From positions 1 through 27,519 of the forward strand of contig JACCTQ010000113.1 of NCBI GenBank assembly GCA_013812265.1: a DNA stretch of 27,519 nucleotides, written 5' to 3'. This DNA comes from Actinomycetota bacterium (GTDB lineage: Bacteria; Actinomycetota; Thermoleophilia; Gaiellales; Gaiellaceae). How positions within the stretch are numbered: position 1 is the stretch's first letter; each line of letters starts with the position of its first letter. Positions 7,238-15,160 of this stretch are shown in pieces. A program made the position numbers and the translations under genes. The notes below the pieces were generated by a model. That model ran no database searches and had not been told where the DNA came from. It saw only the letters and a program-made list of their open reading frames with translations.

Positions 7238-8196
7238 ACGCGAGCTTCCCGGGGGAATCTCCCGGTTCCCCCGACCCCCCTCCCCCGGTCCGCGGGCGCG
7301 GACGGGCGCCTTCGGCGCCGGGCCGAGTTGCCTCCGTATTGAACGCGAGCTTCCCGGGGGCACCCAGTCCCCACGGCCCGTCCACCGGCTTCGGCAGGCG
7401 GCGGCTGCTGGCGCTCGCCGGCGTCGGGAGCGCGCTCGCCGCCTACTACCTGTTCTCGGAGTCGCTCTGGGACGTCTCGCTTTGGTGGGAGATCGCCTTT
7501 CTCGCCCTGTGCCTCATGCCCGTCGTATTCGCCCTCGTCTACCTCGTCCTGCCTGTGTGGCGGGCGCGCGGCCTGTTGCTCGTCGGGCTGGCGTTCGTCG
7601 CCCTTGCGGCGGTGCTCGAGACGGGCGGCCTCGAAGGGTTGGCCAACTTCGCGAAGCTCGCGGCCATGACGGCGCTCGGCTTCTGGTTTCTCAGTTACTT
7701 CGAGACCGTCCGCTGGGTGATCTTGGTTGCGGCGATCATTCCCATCGTCGACGCGTACTCGGTCTGGCGAGGGCCGACGCGCCACATCGTGACCGAGCAG
7801 CGCGAGATCTTCACCACGCTGTCCTTCGCCTTTCCAGTGCCCGGCGAGCACGCTTCGGCGAACCTCGGCGTGCCTGATCTCCTCTTCTTCGCGGTCTTCC
7901 TGGCCGCCACCGTGCGCTTCCGGCTACGGCCGCCACTCACCTGGCTGTTGATGACACTTTCGTTCGGGACGACGATGGCACTGGCGGTCTGGCTCGAGGC
8001 GGTGGGATTGCCGGCACTGCCAGGACTATCGATCGCGTTTCTGGTCGCGAACGCCGATCTGCTGTGGCGGGCATTGCAGCGGGGTACCGACATCCCGAAC
8101 GAACCGGTCGCACAGAAAGGCATGCCGGGTATGGAAGGTGCAGACCGGGAAGGCAATCTGGAGGAGATGCGCGTGACGCGCTACCCCGAACGGTAA
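7210..8196 (+). CDS. Polytopic membrane protein with presenilin/SPP-like GXGD protease motifs
   Basis: About eight membrane spans begin near residue 65 of the 328-residue frame. The order of motifs matches presenilin/signal-peptide-peptidase aspartyl proteases. There is an intramembrane aspartate followed by DAYSV (D181, where archaeal homologues have YDAISV), then LGVPD (D223, compare LGLGD) at the start of the next span. After one intervening span comes PALPGL (P268-L270, compare the PAL motif). Such enzymes cut membrane-embedded peptides. GxPD instead of GxGD, and V before the first Asp instead of Y, make this divergent. The first 60 residues are translated from a repeat element and are probably not native. 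A TTG at 7339 in the second 41-bp repeat is a plausible true start. Membrane nature is certain; the protease assignment is my inference. Confidence 0.6.
   Translation: MVGRVASVLNASFPGESPGSPDPPPPVRGRGRAPSAPGRVASVLNASFPGAPSPHGPSTGFGRRRLLALAGVGSALAAYYLFSESLWDVSLWWEIAFLALCLMPVVFALVYLVLPVWRARGLLLVGLAFVALAAVLETGGLEGLANFAKLAAMTALGFWFLSYFETVRWVILVAAIIPIVDAYSVWRGPTRHIVTEQREIFTTLSFAFPVPGEHASANLGVPDLLFFAVFLAATVRFRLRPPLTWLLMTLSFGTTMALAVWLEAVGLPALPGLSIAFLVANADLLWRALQRGTDIPNEPVAQKGMPGMEGADREGNLEEMRVTRYPER
7215..7255 (+). repeat. 41-bp direct repeat, copy 1
   Basis: Identical to 7320-7360. It contains the last six codons and stop of the uracil-DNA-glycosylase-like gene. The stop forms TTGA with an overlapping TTG codon of the downstream frame. 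Confidence 0.95.
7250..7320 (+). repeat. Two-hairpin 3'-end element, copy C (short variant)
   Basis: Read in the sense of the upstream gene: a hairpin with arms CGGGGGAA (7250-7257) and TTCCCCCG (7266-7273), then a C-rich CCCCCCTCCCCC stretch, then a hairpin GGCGCC-TTC-GGCGCC (7305-7319). This is the same order as copies A (9659-9758) and B (23597-23697), although the second hairpin differs in sequence. It starts 12 nt after the stop codon at 7237 and lies between the two 41-bp direct repeats. Confidence 0.6.
7320..7360 (+). repeat. 41-bp direct repeat, copy 2
   Basis: An exact copy of 7215-7255, offset by 105 bp, a multiple of three. The same reading frames are therefore preserved through both copies. 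Confidence 0.95.
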
Positions 8197-8210
8197 TCGG
8201 CGCCCATACC

Positions 8211-9575
8211 TCAGATTCTCGTCAGCAGCGCCACCGTCTCGACGTGCGGTGTGTGCGGGAACATGTCCAGCGGTCGCGCCCGCTCCAATCGGTAACCCCA
8301 CTCGCCCACGAGCTCCTTGACGTTCGCGGCGAGTGTCGTCGGATTGCAGGAGACGTAGACGATCCGATCGGGCTCGAGCCGTCCGATGCGACGCACCGAC
8401 TTGCCCGAGAGTCCCGCCCGCGGCGGGTCGACGACGACGACGTCCGGTGATCCCGCCCGGTCGCTGAGCTCCGCGAGCGACTGAGCGACCTCGCCGGCGA
8501 AGAAGGCTGCGTTCGAGATCTCGTTCAGATCCGCGTTCTCGAGCGCGCACGCGACGGACTCCTCCGAGACCTCCACTCCCCACACGGTGAGGGCGTCGCG
8601 CGCCATGACCAGCCCGATCGTGCCGATGCCGCAAAAGAGGTCGTACACCGTGTCCTTGCCCGTCAGGGCCGCGTACTCCAGCGCGAGCTCGTACACGCGC
8701 TCGGCCATGCGGGTATTCGTCTGCAAGAAGGCGTTCGGCCGCACTCGGAAGCGAAGCCCGCACAGCTCCTCTTCGATCGCCTCCTCTCCCCACAGCACGG
8801 TGGTCGGGAGATTCGTCACCTCAGCAGGCGTCTCGTTGACCGACCAGTGGATGGCGCGCACTGCCGGGAAGCGGCGTAGTACGTCCACGAAGTGCGCGCG
8901 CTCGAATCTCTCGCCGGCGGCCGTCACGAGCTGTACCAGGGCCTGGCCGGTGTTCCGCCCCTCGCGGACGACGAGGTGGCGAAGGTAGCCGGTGTGGTCG
9001 GCCTGGTCGTAGGCCGGCAAACGCTCCTCGCGCGCCCAGTCGCGCACCGAGTTCCGGATCGCGTTGCCCAGATCGGTCGTGAGCCAGCAGCGCTCGATGT
9101 CGAGCACTTCGTCCCAGCGGCCGGCCCTGTGGAAGCCAAGCGTCGCGCCCGCCGGCGTGGCGGTGAACGAGTACTCGAGCTTGTTCCGATAATGGAAGAC
9201 CTGCTCGGCCGGAACAATCTCCTCGAGAGGCGCGTCCGCGATGCCGCCGATGCGGCCGAGAGCGTCGGCGACCTGGGCTGCCTTCGACTCGAGCTGCACC
9301 TCGTAGGCAAGGTCCTGAAACCGGCAGCCGCCACAGGACGGGTAGTGGGCACACGGAGCATCGACTCGGTTCGGGCCGCGCTCGAGAATGTCGACCGCGA
9401 GCGCCTCGGCATGGTTTCGCTTGACCTTCGTTACGCGGGCGCGCACCGTGTCGCCCGGAAGCCCACGGCGGACGAAGACCACGAATCCGTTCAGCCGCGC
9501 GACCCCGTTGCCGCCGTAGGCGAGCGAATCGACCCGGAGATCGAGCTCCTGATCCTTGGTGACCGGGGCAGCCAT
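8211..9575 (-). CDS. rlmD: TrmA/RlmD-family RNA (uracil-C5)-methyltransferase
   Basis: A 454-residue enzyme of the RumA/RlmD/TrmA group that methylates C5 of uracil in rRNA or tRNA. An N-terminal TRAM-like RNA-binding domain (residues 8-65) is followed by the iron-sulfur cluster cysteines C75, C81, C84 and C163. The SAM-binding motif is DLFCGIGTIGL (312-322). DPPRAGL spans 383-389, and the catalytic cysteine C410 sits in VSCNPTTLAAN, with the conserved glutamate E446 near the end. Length and motif order match the family. The ATG at 9575 is preceded by TAGTCT 9 nt upstream. It converges with the presenilin-like gene with a 14-bp gap. The exact target (U1939, U747 or a tRNA site) cannot be fixed from sequence alone. 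Confidence 0.93.
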   Translation of the reverse strand: MAAPVTKDQELDLRVDSLAYGGNGVARLNGFVVFVRRGLPGDTVRARVTKVKRNHAEALAVDILERGPNRVDAPCAHYPSCGGCRFQDLAYEVQLESKAAQVADALGRIGGIADAPLEEIVPAEQVFHYRNKLEYSFTATPAGATLGFHRAGRWDEVLDIERCWLTTDLGNAIRNSVRDWAREERLPAYDQADHTGYLRHLVVREGRNTGQALVQLVTAAGERFERAHFVDVLRRFPAVRAIHWSVNETPAEVTNLPTTVLWGEEAIEEELCGLRFRVRPNAFLQTNTRMAERVYELALEYAALTGKDTVYDLFCGIGTIGLVMARDALTVWGVEVSEESVACALENADLNEISNAAFFAGEVAQSLAELSDRAGSPDVVVVDPPRAGLSGKSVRRIGRLEPDRIVYVSCNPTTLAANVKELVGEWGYRLERARPLDMFPHTPHVETVALLTRI

Positions 9576-9584
9576 GATGGACGC

Positions 9585-9590
9585 AGACTA
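9585..9590 (-). promoter_or_regulatory. Putative -10 box of rlmD
   Basis: TAGTCT on the minus strand lies 9 nt before the ATG at 9575, with no Shine-Dalgarno sequence. Confidence 0.45.
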
Positions 9591-9658
9591 GACGGCTTGC
9601 GGCGGGCTGGCTGGCGCCAGCGAGCGGCAGGATTCCCTCGGAGGAGCAGCTACGAAGA

Positions 9659-9758
9659 GCCGGCGGAGCCGGGCTTTGCCCGGCGGGAGCCAAACAGCGC
9701 TCAGCGGCGGCGTGCGGCAAAGGAGGGGGCTCATGGGGGAACCACGGGTTCCCCCATG
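9659..9758 (-). repeat. Two-hairpin 3'-end element, copy A
   Basis: On the minus strand it begins 2 nt after the stop of the ABC permease (9761). A 12-bp stem with a 3-nt loop (9732-9758; arms CATGGGGGAACC / GGTTCCCCCATG) is followed by GCCCCCTCC, a variable middle, then a block at 9699-9659 holding a 7-bp stem GCCGGGC/GCCCGGC. That 41-nt block matches copy B at about 39 of 42 positions. There is no T-run, so it is not a standard intrinsic terminator. The rest of the 185-bp gap up to rlmD holds only the rlmD promoter. Confidence 0.85.
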
Positions 9759-9760
9759 TC

Positions 9761-10489
9761 TCAGTCGGCGTCGCGGCGAAGGGTGAGCAGCGTGCCCGCA
9801 GCGAACAGCACGCCGACGTACGCCAGCGAGAGCAGCAGTCCAGATGGAGCGGAGAGCAACTCGTCGTCCGTCGAGACGAGAGCATCGAGGGCCGAGCCGG
9901 GAAGGTACGGCCTCAGGCTCCAGTCGACGAGCTCACCTAGACCCCAGACCAACGGCTCCACTACGAGAAACCAAGCGAACGCGGCGACGATTGCTCCGAT
10001 CTGGCTGTGGATGAGCGTTCCGACAGCCACGCCGATCAACGCCGCGAGGGCGAACGAGCCGACGAGGCGAAGCACGGCCACTTGGGTGTCTCCACCGCCC
10101 AGGGAGTCGCCGTCCGTGGCGAGCCAGGGAATAGCGATCGCGAACGCGACGAGGGCGGCGAGGCATCCGATCAGGACGCCAGCGATGCCCGCGGCTATCA
10201 GCTTGGCGGTCAAGACTCGCTCCCGCGCCGGAGCCACGAGGAACGTCGGCGTGATCGTGCCGTGCCTGTACTCGTTCGTTACGAGCAGGATGCCGAGGAT
10301 CATCGCGAGGATGCTCGACACCTCGGCCGCGTCCGCGATGTCTAGCTCGCGGCTCGACGACTCGAGCGCGTCCGCCCCCACCGTCGCCGCCACGGCCAGG
10401 CCGCTCACGACGATCACCGCGAGCGCCAGTCCGAGCGGCGCCCGGATGGTCCTCAGCTTCAGCAGCTCGGATAGGACCAGACCCGTCAT
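9761..10489 (-). CDS. ABC-2-type transporter permease
   Basis: A 242-residue membrane protein with about six spans. It begins with a short cytoplasmic segment (LSELLKLRTIRAP) typical of ABC-2 permeases, and has NEYRHGTITPTFLVAPARERVLTAKL between the second and third spans, the usual coupling region of this family. It forms the channel part of an exporter with the ATPase encoded just upstream. Its ATG overlaps the ATPase stop by 4 nt (10486-10489), so the two are translationally coupled. The substrate is unknown; similar systems move antibiotics, lipids or ions. The stop is followed within 3 nt by repeat copy A, which may end or stabilise the operon mRNA. Confidence 0.85.
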   Translation of the reverse strand: MTGLVLSELLKLRTIRAPLGLALAVIVVSGLAVAATVGADALESSSRELDIADAAEVSSILAMILGILLVTNEYRHGTITPTFLVAPARERVLTAKLIAAGIAGVLIGCLAALVAFAIAIPWLATDGDSLGGGDTQVAVLRLVGSFALAALIGVAVGTLIHSQIGAIVAAFAWFLVVEPLVWGLGELVDWSLRPYLPGSALDALVSTDDELLSAPSGLLLSLAYVGVLFAAGTLLTLRRDAD

Positions 10490-11364
10490 CCACCGCCCCC
10501 GACCAGCTCGAGGAACGCTTCCTCGAGCGTCGCCTTCTCAGCGACGAGCTCGTGAAGAACGATCCCTTTCGCCGCGGCGAGCTCACCCACACGCGCCGGC
10601 GCGGCCTCGACGACGAGCGCGTCCGTGCCGGCTTCCCGGTCGACCAGACCCGCCGCTGCGACCGCCTCGCGCAGCCGGGTGACGTCCGGGCTACGCACCC
10701 GCGTCCGGTCGCCGCCGGCCGTCACCTCGGCAACCGTCGACTGGGTGACGAGGCGACCGCGGTTGATGATGACCACGTCGTCTGCGAGCTGCGAGACCTC
10801 GCCGAGCACGTGGCTGGACACGAGCACCGTCCGCCCCTCGGCCGCCGCCGACCGGAGCAGGTCGCGCAGCCACCGGATGCCGGCCGGATCGAGCCCGTTG
10901 GCCGGCTCGTCGAGGACGAGAACGTCCGGCTCTCCCAGAAGCGCCCCGGCAAGCGCCAGCCGCTGCCGCATCCCGAGCGAGTAGCCCCGGACGCGGCGGC
11001 CGGCCGCATCATCCAGCTCGACGAGCTTCAGGACGTCTTCCGCGCGCGAGCGCGGGATGCCGGCGGCCACCGCGAGCACCCGCAGGTGGTTGCGGCCCGA
11101 GCGTCCCGGATGGAAGTTCGACGTCTCGAGCACAGCGCCGACGCAGCGGCTCGGCTGGTCGAGGGCGCGATACGGCTTGCCGAGCACGGTCGCAGATCCG
11201 GAGGTCGGCTGGAGCAGACCCACGATCGCCCGCAGCGTCGTCGTCTTGCCTGCCCCGTTCGGCCCGAGGAAGCCCGTCACTCGACCCGGCTGCGCCGAGA
11301 ACGAGGCGTCCTCGACTGCGAGCACGCGTCCGAACCGCTTGGTCAGGTTGCTGACTTCGATCAT
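10486..11364 (-). CDS. ABC transporter ATP-binding protein
   Basis: A 292-residue ATPase. Walker A is GPNGAGKT (34-41), the signature is YSLGMRQRL (128-136), Walker B is VLVLDEP (148-154) and the switch histidine is H185. The C-terminal 90 residues are the regulatory extension common to DrrA/CcmA-type ABC-2 exporters. It energises the permease that follows. The ATG at 11364 overlaps the stop of the preceding yjbQ-like gene as ATGA, and its own stop overlaps the permease start the same way. The three genes therefore form one coupled operon. The longer frame extending upstream is a shadow of the yjbQ-like gene. Confidence 0.92.
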   Translation of the reverse strand: MIEVSNLTKRFGRVLAVEDASFSAQPGRVTGFLGPNGAGKTTTLRAIVGLLQPTSGSATVLGKPYRALDQPSRCVGAVLETSNFHPGRSGRNHLRVLAVAAGIPRSRAEDVLKLVELDDAAGRRVRGYSLGMRQRLALAGALLGEPDVLVLDEPANGLDPAGIRWLRDLLRSAAAEGRTVLVSSHVLGEVSQLADDVVIINRGRLVTQSTVAEVTAGGDRTRVRSPDVTRLREAVAAAGLVDREAGTDALVVEAAPARVGELAAAKGIVLHELVAEKATLEEAFLELVGGGG

Positions 11365-11765
11365 GATCCGAGCGTCGTGACCAAGACGCGCCGCTCGCGC
11401 GGGCCGTCGAACTCGCACAAGAAGATTCCTTGCCACGTGCCGAGCCCCAGGCGCCCGCCATCGAGCGGGACCACCACCTGTGGGGACATGAGCGACGCGC
11501 GAATGTGCGAGGCGCCGTTCTCCTCGCCCGCCTCGACGTGCCGCCAGCCCCAGTCGTCGCCCACGATGCGCTCGAGGGCGGTCTCGAAGTCGCGGGCCAC
11601 GGCGGGATCCGCATGCTCGTTGATCGTGACCCCAGCGGTCGTGTGCGGAACGAAGACGAGCACGGCGGCGGCCTCCCCGTCCTCCAACGCCTGCTCCACC
11701 TGTCGCGTGATCTCGATGAGTTGCGTCCGGCGCTCGCTCCTGACACGGATCTCGCGCACGGGCAT
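11361..11765 (-). CDS. yjbQ: YjbQ / UPF0047 family protein
   Basis: A 134-residue protein matching the small YjbQ family over its full length: HTTAGVTINEHAD at 41-53, conserved histidines H76 and H87, LGTWQGIF at 108-115 and CEFDGPR at 117-123. Family members form trimers with a histidine-rich pocket. Some rescue thiamine-phosphate synthase mutants, but the physiological reaction is not established. It is the first gene of an operon with an ABC exporter, joined by a 4-nt ATGA overlap, which is not an obvious functional pairing. Only 11 bp separate its ATG from the GTG of the divergent metallopeptidase, so each promoter must reach into the other gene. Confidence 0.92.
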   Translation of the reverse strand: MPVREIRVRSERRTQLIEITRQVEQALEDGEAAAVLVFVPHTTAGVTINEHADPAVARDFETALERIVGDDWGWRHVEAGEENGASHIRASLMSPQVVVPLDGGRLGLGTWQGIFLCEFDGPRERRVLVTTLGS

Positions 11766-11770
11766 ATCCT
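11765..11770 (+). promoter_or_regulatory. Putative -10 box of the metallopeptidase gene
   Basis: TATCCT lies exactly 6 nt before the GTG at 11777, so transcription would start at or next to the start codon. It overlaps the first base of the divergent yjbQ gene. Confidence 0.5.
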
Positions 11771-11776
11771 AGAGCC

Positions 11777-13267
11777 GTGCCCGAGGACGCTGCGACCGCG
11801 CAGGAGCTCGACGCCTACCGGGAGCAGACCGACCGTTTCCTGGCTGACCTCGACGAGGAGTACTACCTCCACTACGCCGGTCTCAAGAAGACCTACGAGC
11901 TCGCGCCGATCTACGATCGTCACTCGGAGCTGACGAAGCCGGAGCGCGCCCGCTCGCTGGAGCTCGCCGCGGATGGCAGCGCGGGCATCCGCGAGCTGTG
12001 GCGCTTCGCCTGCGAGGGCTATCTCGGGAACCTGACACGCGAGCAAGCCGAGCGGATCGCTGAGCTCCAAGCGGCGCTCACGGCCACGGTGGACGGGCGC
12101 GAGATCGGCTACAGAATGCTTCGCTCGGCAAGCGCGAACGAGCCCGACCGTTCCCGGCGCGAGCGGCTGGACGCCGCGCGCACCGCGCTCACCGAAGAGC
12201 ACCTGAATCCGCTGCACCTGGGGGCCGCCCAGGCGACGCACCGGGCGACGGCCGATCTCGGCGCGCCGAACTACGTCGAGCTCTACCGGCGGCTCGGCTT
12301 CGGGCTCGACGATCTGGCCGGCCAGTGCACGGCGCTGCTCGATTCCACGGAGCGAATCTACGAGGAGGCGGCGGACCGCCTGTTTCGGGCGCGCGTCGGC
12401 GTAGGCCTCGACGAGGCCGAGCGCTGGGACGTCGCCCGGCTGTTTCGGGCGCCCGCCTGGGACCCGGCCTTCCCGAAAGACATGATGCTGCCGGCACTGG
12501 AGGGAACCCTCGCCGATCTCGGCATCGACCTGCGGGCACAGAGCAACGTCCACCTCGACATCGAGGAGCGCCCGCAAAAATCACCCCGCGCTTTCTGCGC
12601 TCCCATCGAGGTGCCCGGTCGCGTCATGCTCGTCATCCAGCCGATCGGCGGGGTCGACGACTGGCGCGCGCTCTTTCACGAGGCGGGGCACACGGAGCAT
12701 TTCGCACACACGTCGGCCGACCTCGCCGTGGAGGACAAGCGGCTCGGGGACAACGCGGTGACCGAGGGCTGGGCGGCGCTCTTCCAGCACTTGACCGACG
12801 AGCCGGCGTGGCTCAACCGGCGACTCGACATGCCGCGCGTGGACGACTTCGCCATCGAGGCCGCCACCGGCTTCCTGCTCGGCGTGCGCCGGTACTGCGC
12901 CAAGCTCCTGTACGAGATCGAGTTCCACGCGGCGCCCGATGTAACCGCCATGCGCCCGCGCTACGTGGAGCTGCTCGGCGATGCGCTCAAGATCGAGCCG
13001 AGCGGCGTGGATTACCTCGCCGACATCGACGACGGCTTCTACGCCTCCTCGTATCTGCGCTCGTGGGCCTTCGAGGCGCAGATGCGCTCTTTCCTGCGAG
13101 AGGAATTCGGCAATACGTGGTTCGCGCGCCGGGAGGCGGGCTCGCTGCTGCGAGAGCTCTGGTCGGAGGGACAGCGCCTGAATGCCGACGAGTTGCTGCG
13201 CGAGGTGGCCGGAACGCCCGTCGAGATGGAGGCGGTCGCCGATCGCATCCGCGAGATCCTGCGGTAG
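11777..13267 (+). CDS. Gluzincin-type zinc metallopeptidase (M3/M32-like), unassigned family
   Basis: A 496-residue, mainly helical protein. H301-E302-x-x-H305 (FHEAGH) followed by TEGWAALF with E330 gives the HExxH plus downstream Glu pattern of gluzincin peptidases such as oligoendopeptidase F (M3) and carboxypeptidase Taq (M32). The 24-residue gap between the second His and the Glu, and the mostly helical N-terminal half, fit that fold. No signal peptide is present, so it should act in the cytoplasm, probably on short peptides. I cannot place it in a named subfamily. The start is GTG 11777, just behind a -10 box. The GNAT gene follows after 3 nt, suggesting one transcript. Confidence 0.75.
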   Translation: MPEDAATAQELDAYREQTDRFLADLDEEYYLHYAGLKKTYELAPIYDRHSELTKPERARSLELAADGSAGIRELWRFACEGYLGNLTREQAERIAELQAALTATVDGREIGYRMLRSASANEPDRSRRERLDAARTALTEEHLNPLHLGAAQATHRATADLGAPNYVELYRRLGFGLDDLAGQCTALLDSTERIYEEAADRLFRARVGVGLDEAERWDVARLFRAPAWDPAFPKDMMLPALEGTLADLGIDLRAQSNVHLDIEERPQKSPRAFCAPIEVPGRVMLVIQPIGGVDDWRALFHEAGHTEHFAHTSADLAVEDKRLGDNAVTEGWAALFQHLTDEPAWLNRRLDMPRVDDFAIEAATGFLLGVRRYCAKLLYEIEFHAAPDVTAMRPRYVELLGDALKIEPSGVDYLADIDDGFYASSYLRSWAFEAQMRSFLREEFGNTWFARREAGSLLRELWSEGQRLNADELLREVAGTPVEMEAVADRIREILR

Positions 13268-13270
13268 CCC

Positions 13271-13786
13271 ATGCCGGCGGTAGTGGTTCGCGTCGAGAAG
13301 ACAGCGGACTTCGATGCGATCACCTCGGTGGTCGACGCGGCCTTCGGTGACCCCACCGTATCGGCCATGGTGGCGTGGCTGCGCGAGTCGCCGGGTTACG
13401 TCCCAGAGCTCGCCTTCGTCGCGGAGGAGGCCGGCCATGTGGTCGGCTACACGATGCTGAGCTATGTCGCGGTGGAGGGCACGGACCGCCGAGTTCTGAT
13501 GCTGACGCCGATGGCCGTGCGGCCGGACCGGCAGCGGCGTGGCATCGGGACCGCGCTCGGCCGGGCCGCGCTGGCCGCCGCCGACGAGCGGGGTGAGCCG
13601 CTCGTCGTCGTGGAAGGCATTCCGGCGTACTACCCGCGCTTCGGCTTCCGGCCCGCACTCGACCTCGGGCTGCTCCCGCCGACTCCGAACATTCCCGAGG
13701 GCGCTTGGATGGCGATCGCGCTCGCCGGTTATGACACCGCCTTGCGCGGCCGTGTCGTCTATCCGGCTGGGTTTCTCGTTCCGTAG
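13271..13786 (+). CDS. GNAT-family N-acetyltransferase
   Basis: A 171-residue acetyltransferase. LMLTPMAVRPDRQRRGIG (76-93) holds the acetyl-CoA pyrophosphate-binding QRRGIG loop. The later YYPRFGF (120-126) is typical of the YhbS-like branch. The fold is complete: an N-terminal helix pair, the VVGYTMLSYVAV strands and a C-terminal strand. The acceptor is unknown; small amines or N-terminal amino groups are usual. It begins 3 nt after the metallopeptidase stop, so it is probably co-transcribed with it. Confidence 0.88.
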   Translation: MPAVVVRVEKTADFDAITSVVDAAFGDPTVSAMVAWLRESPGYVPELAFVAEEAGHVVGYTMLSYVAVEGTDRRVLMLTPMAVRPDRQRRGIGTALGRAALAAADERGEPLVVVEGIPAYYPRFGFRPALDLGLLPPTPNIPEGAWMAIALAGYDTALRGRVVYPAGFLVP

Positions 13787-13830
13787 CACGAGCCGCCCGG
13801 GCGCGCTGTAGGAGCAGCGCCGTGACGCAA

Positions 13831-13853
13831 GTGGACATGTGTGACACGTGCAC
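13831..13853. promoter_or_regulatory. Imperfect palindrome upstream of the propeller gene
   Basis: GTGGACATGTGT and GACACGTGCAC are imperfect inverted halves, with about 8 of 11 positions pairing. It lies in the 121-bp gap between the acetyltransferase and the propeller gene. It could be an operator, but the support is weak. Confidence 0.2.
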
Positions 13854-13907
13854 CGCTGGGACCTCTACGGGATTGATCGCCGTAGTAGCCGACGAAGGCT
13901 TCGCCGC

Positions 13908-15160
13908 GTGTCTAGCAAGCTCAACACTCCAGGCGCGATCCTCGCCGGTTGCCTCCTGGCGATGCTCGCCGCAGCGCTTGGCGCGTGGGCTTGGTCGCAA
14001 CGCGAGTCGGCGCTGCGGACATCTGAGGCGGCTGCCGAAAAGAGCGGTAGCTGGAGGATGATGGCCCCGTTTCCGCTTGAACCGCGGACGGCAAGCGCAG
14101 CAGTGTGGACCGGCAAGGAGATGATTGTTCTTGGCGGACGCGACCAAGATGCGAGGCGAGGACCACGAGACCCCGACAGACCCGGTGGTTATGCCTTGGA
14201 TCCGCGCACTGGGGAGAAGATCGAGCTCGTGCAACAGCACTTCCGCGGCGGCGCTATCTACAACCCGGAGAGCGACCGCTGGCGACCCTGGTTGCTCCGC
14301 CAATCGCTTCCCGCGGCGGCCCAGCGGCCTTTTGGACGGGGACGACACTGCTTGTTTGGGGAGGGACGGCGCCCAACGAGCATCTCCGCGATGGCGCCGA
14401 ATACGATCCCGCCAGCGAAAGCTGGCGCCGGATCGCATCGTGGCCGTTTGGAGACGTGCCCGCCTGGACGGCTGTATGGACAGGGCGCGACATGATCGTC
14501 TGGGGTGGCTTCGATCATCAGCCAGAGCGTGCGCCGCTGGGCGCTACGTATGACCCGCTCGCTGATCACTGGCGACGCACACCTTCGTCGCCGCTGCCGG
14601 CGCGCCAGTGGCACTCAGCCGTCTGGACCGGGGACGAGATGATCATCTGGGGCGGGAACGACCTCGTTCAGCCCCCCTTCGCCGATGGTGCCGCCTACGA
14701 CCCCTCTACGGCTACGTGGCGACAGCTTCCGCGCGCACCGATCGAAGGGCGTTATCGCCACCAAGCGCTCTGGACTGGCAAGGAGATGATCGTCTTGGGC
14801 GGGCAGGGATTCGGCTTCGAGTTCGCCGACGGCGCCGCTTATGACCCCGACAAGAACCTCTGGCGCACCCTTCCTCAGTCGCCGCTGGCTGCTCGCCATT
14901 GGGCTTCGACGGCATGGACGGGACGGGAGATGCTCGTCTGGGGAGGGTACGACGACGAGCGCGTCTTTCGGGACGGCGCTGCATACAACCCAACAACCGG
15001 GGCATGGCGCCGATTGCCGCAGGCGCCTATTCGTGGCCGCTGTGAGAACTCGGCGGTTTGGACAGGGACGGAATTCATGCTTTGGGGCGGCACCGCCGCC
15101 TGCGGGAGCTTCGGGCACCGACTCGCCGACGGGGCAGCCTACAGCCCGGCTGATGACTAG
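13908..15160 (+). pseudogene. Kelch-like seven-blade beta-propeller protein, frameshifted
   Basis: From GTG 13908 a membrane anchor (residues 8-29, PGAILAGCLLAMLAAALGAW) is followed by repeats of the form WTGxEMIVxGG...GAAYDPxxxxWRxLP. Seven WTG..GG blades are present in all, enough for a closed seven-blade kelch/galactose-oxidase-type propeller. Blade 1 is in frame 3 and blades 2-7 in frame 2. The switch falls at CCC 14286-14288; adding one C gives RWRPLVAPPIASRG, a smooth blade junction. The shift is either a recent mutation or a base-calling error in a C-run. An upstream in-frame GTG at 13848 is an alternative start with a poor N-terminus. The protein would be anchored with its propeller outside the membrane; its ligand is unknown. 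Confidence 0.75.

Noticed and set aside
7215..7360. 41-bp direct repeats read as a transposon target-site duplication
   Set aside because: Far longer than usual target duplications, and there is no transposase or terminal inverted repeat; a recombination or duplication event is more likely.
9659..9758. Element A read as a plain intrinsic terminator
   Set aside because: There is no T-run after either stem, and the conserved second block and matched total length in copy B go beyond what a terminator needs.
8892..10682. 596-codon plus-strand open frame across rlmD, the repeat and the ABC permease
   Set aside because: It crosses an intergenic repeat and two well-supported minus-strand genes; its composition changes abruptly and shows no domain.
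10552..11772. 406-codon plus-strand open frame opposite the ABC ATPase and yjbQ
   Set aside because: A GC-driven shadow; both opposite genes carry complete motifs.
12581..13789. 402-codon minus-strand open frame opposite the metallopeptidase and acetyltransferase
   Set aside because: A shadow frame spanning two unrelated genes and their junction.
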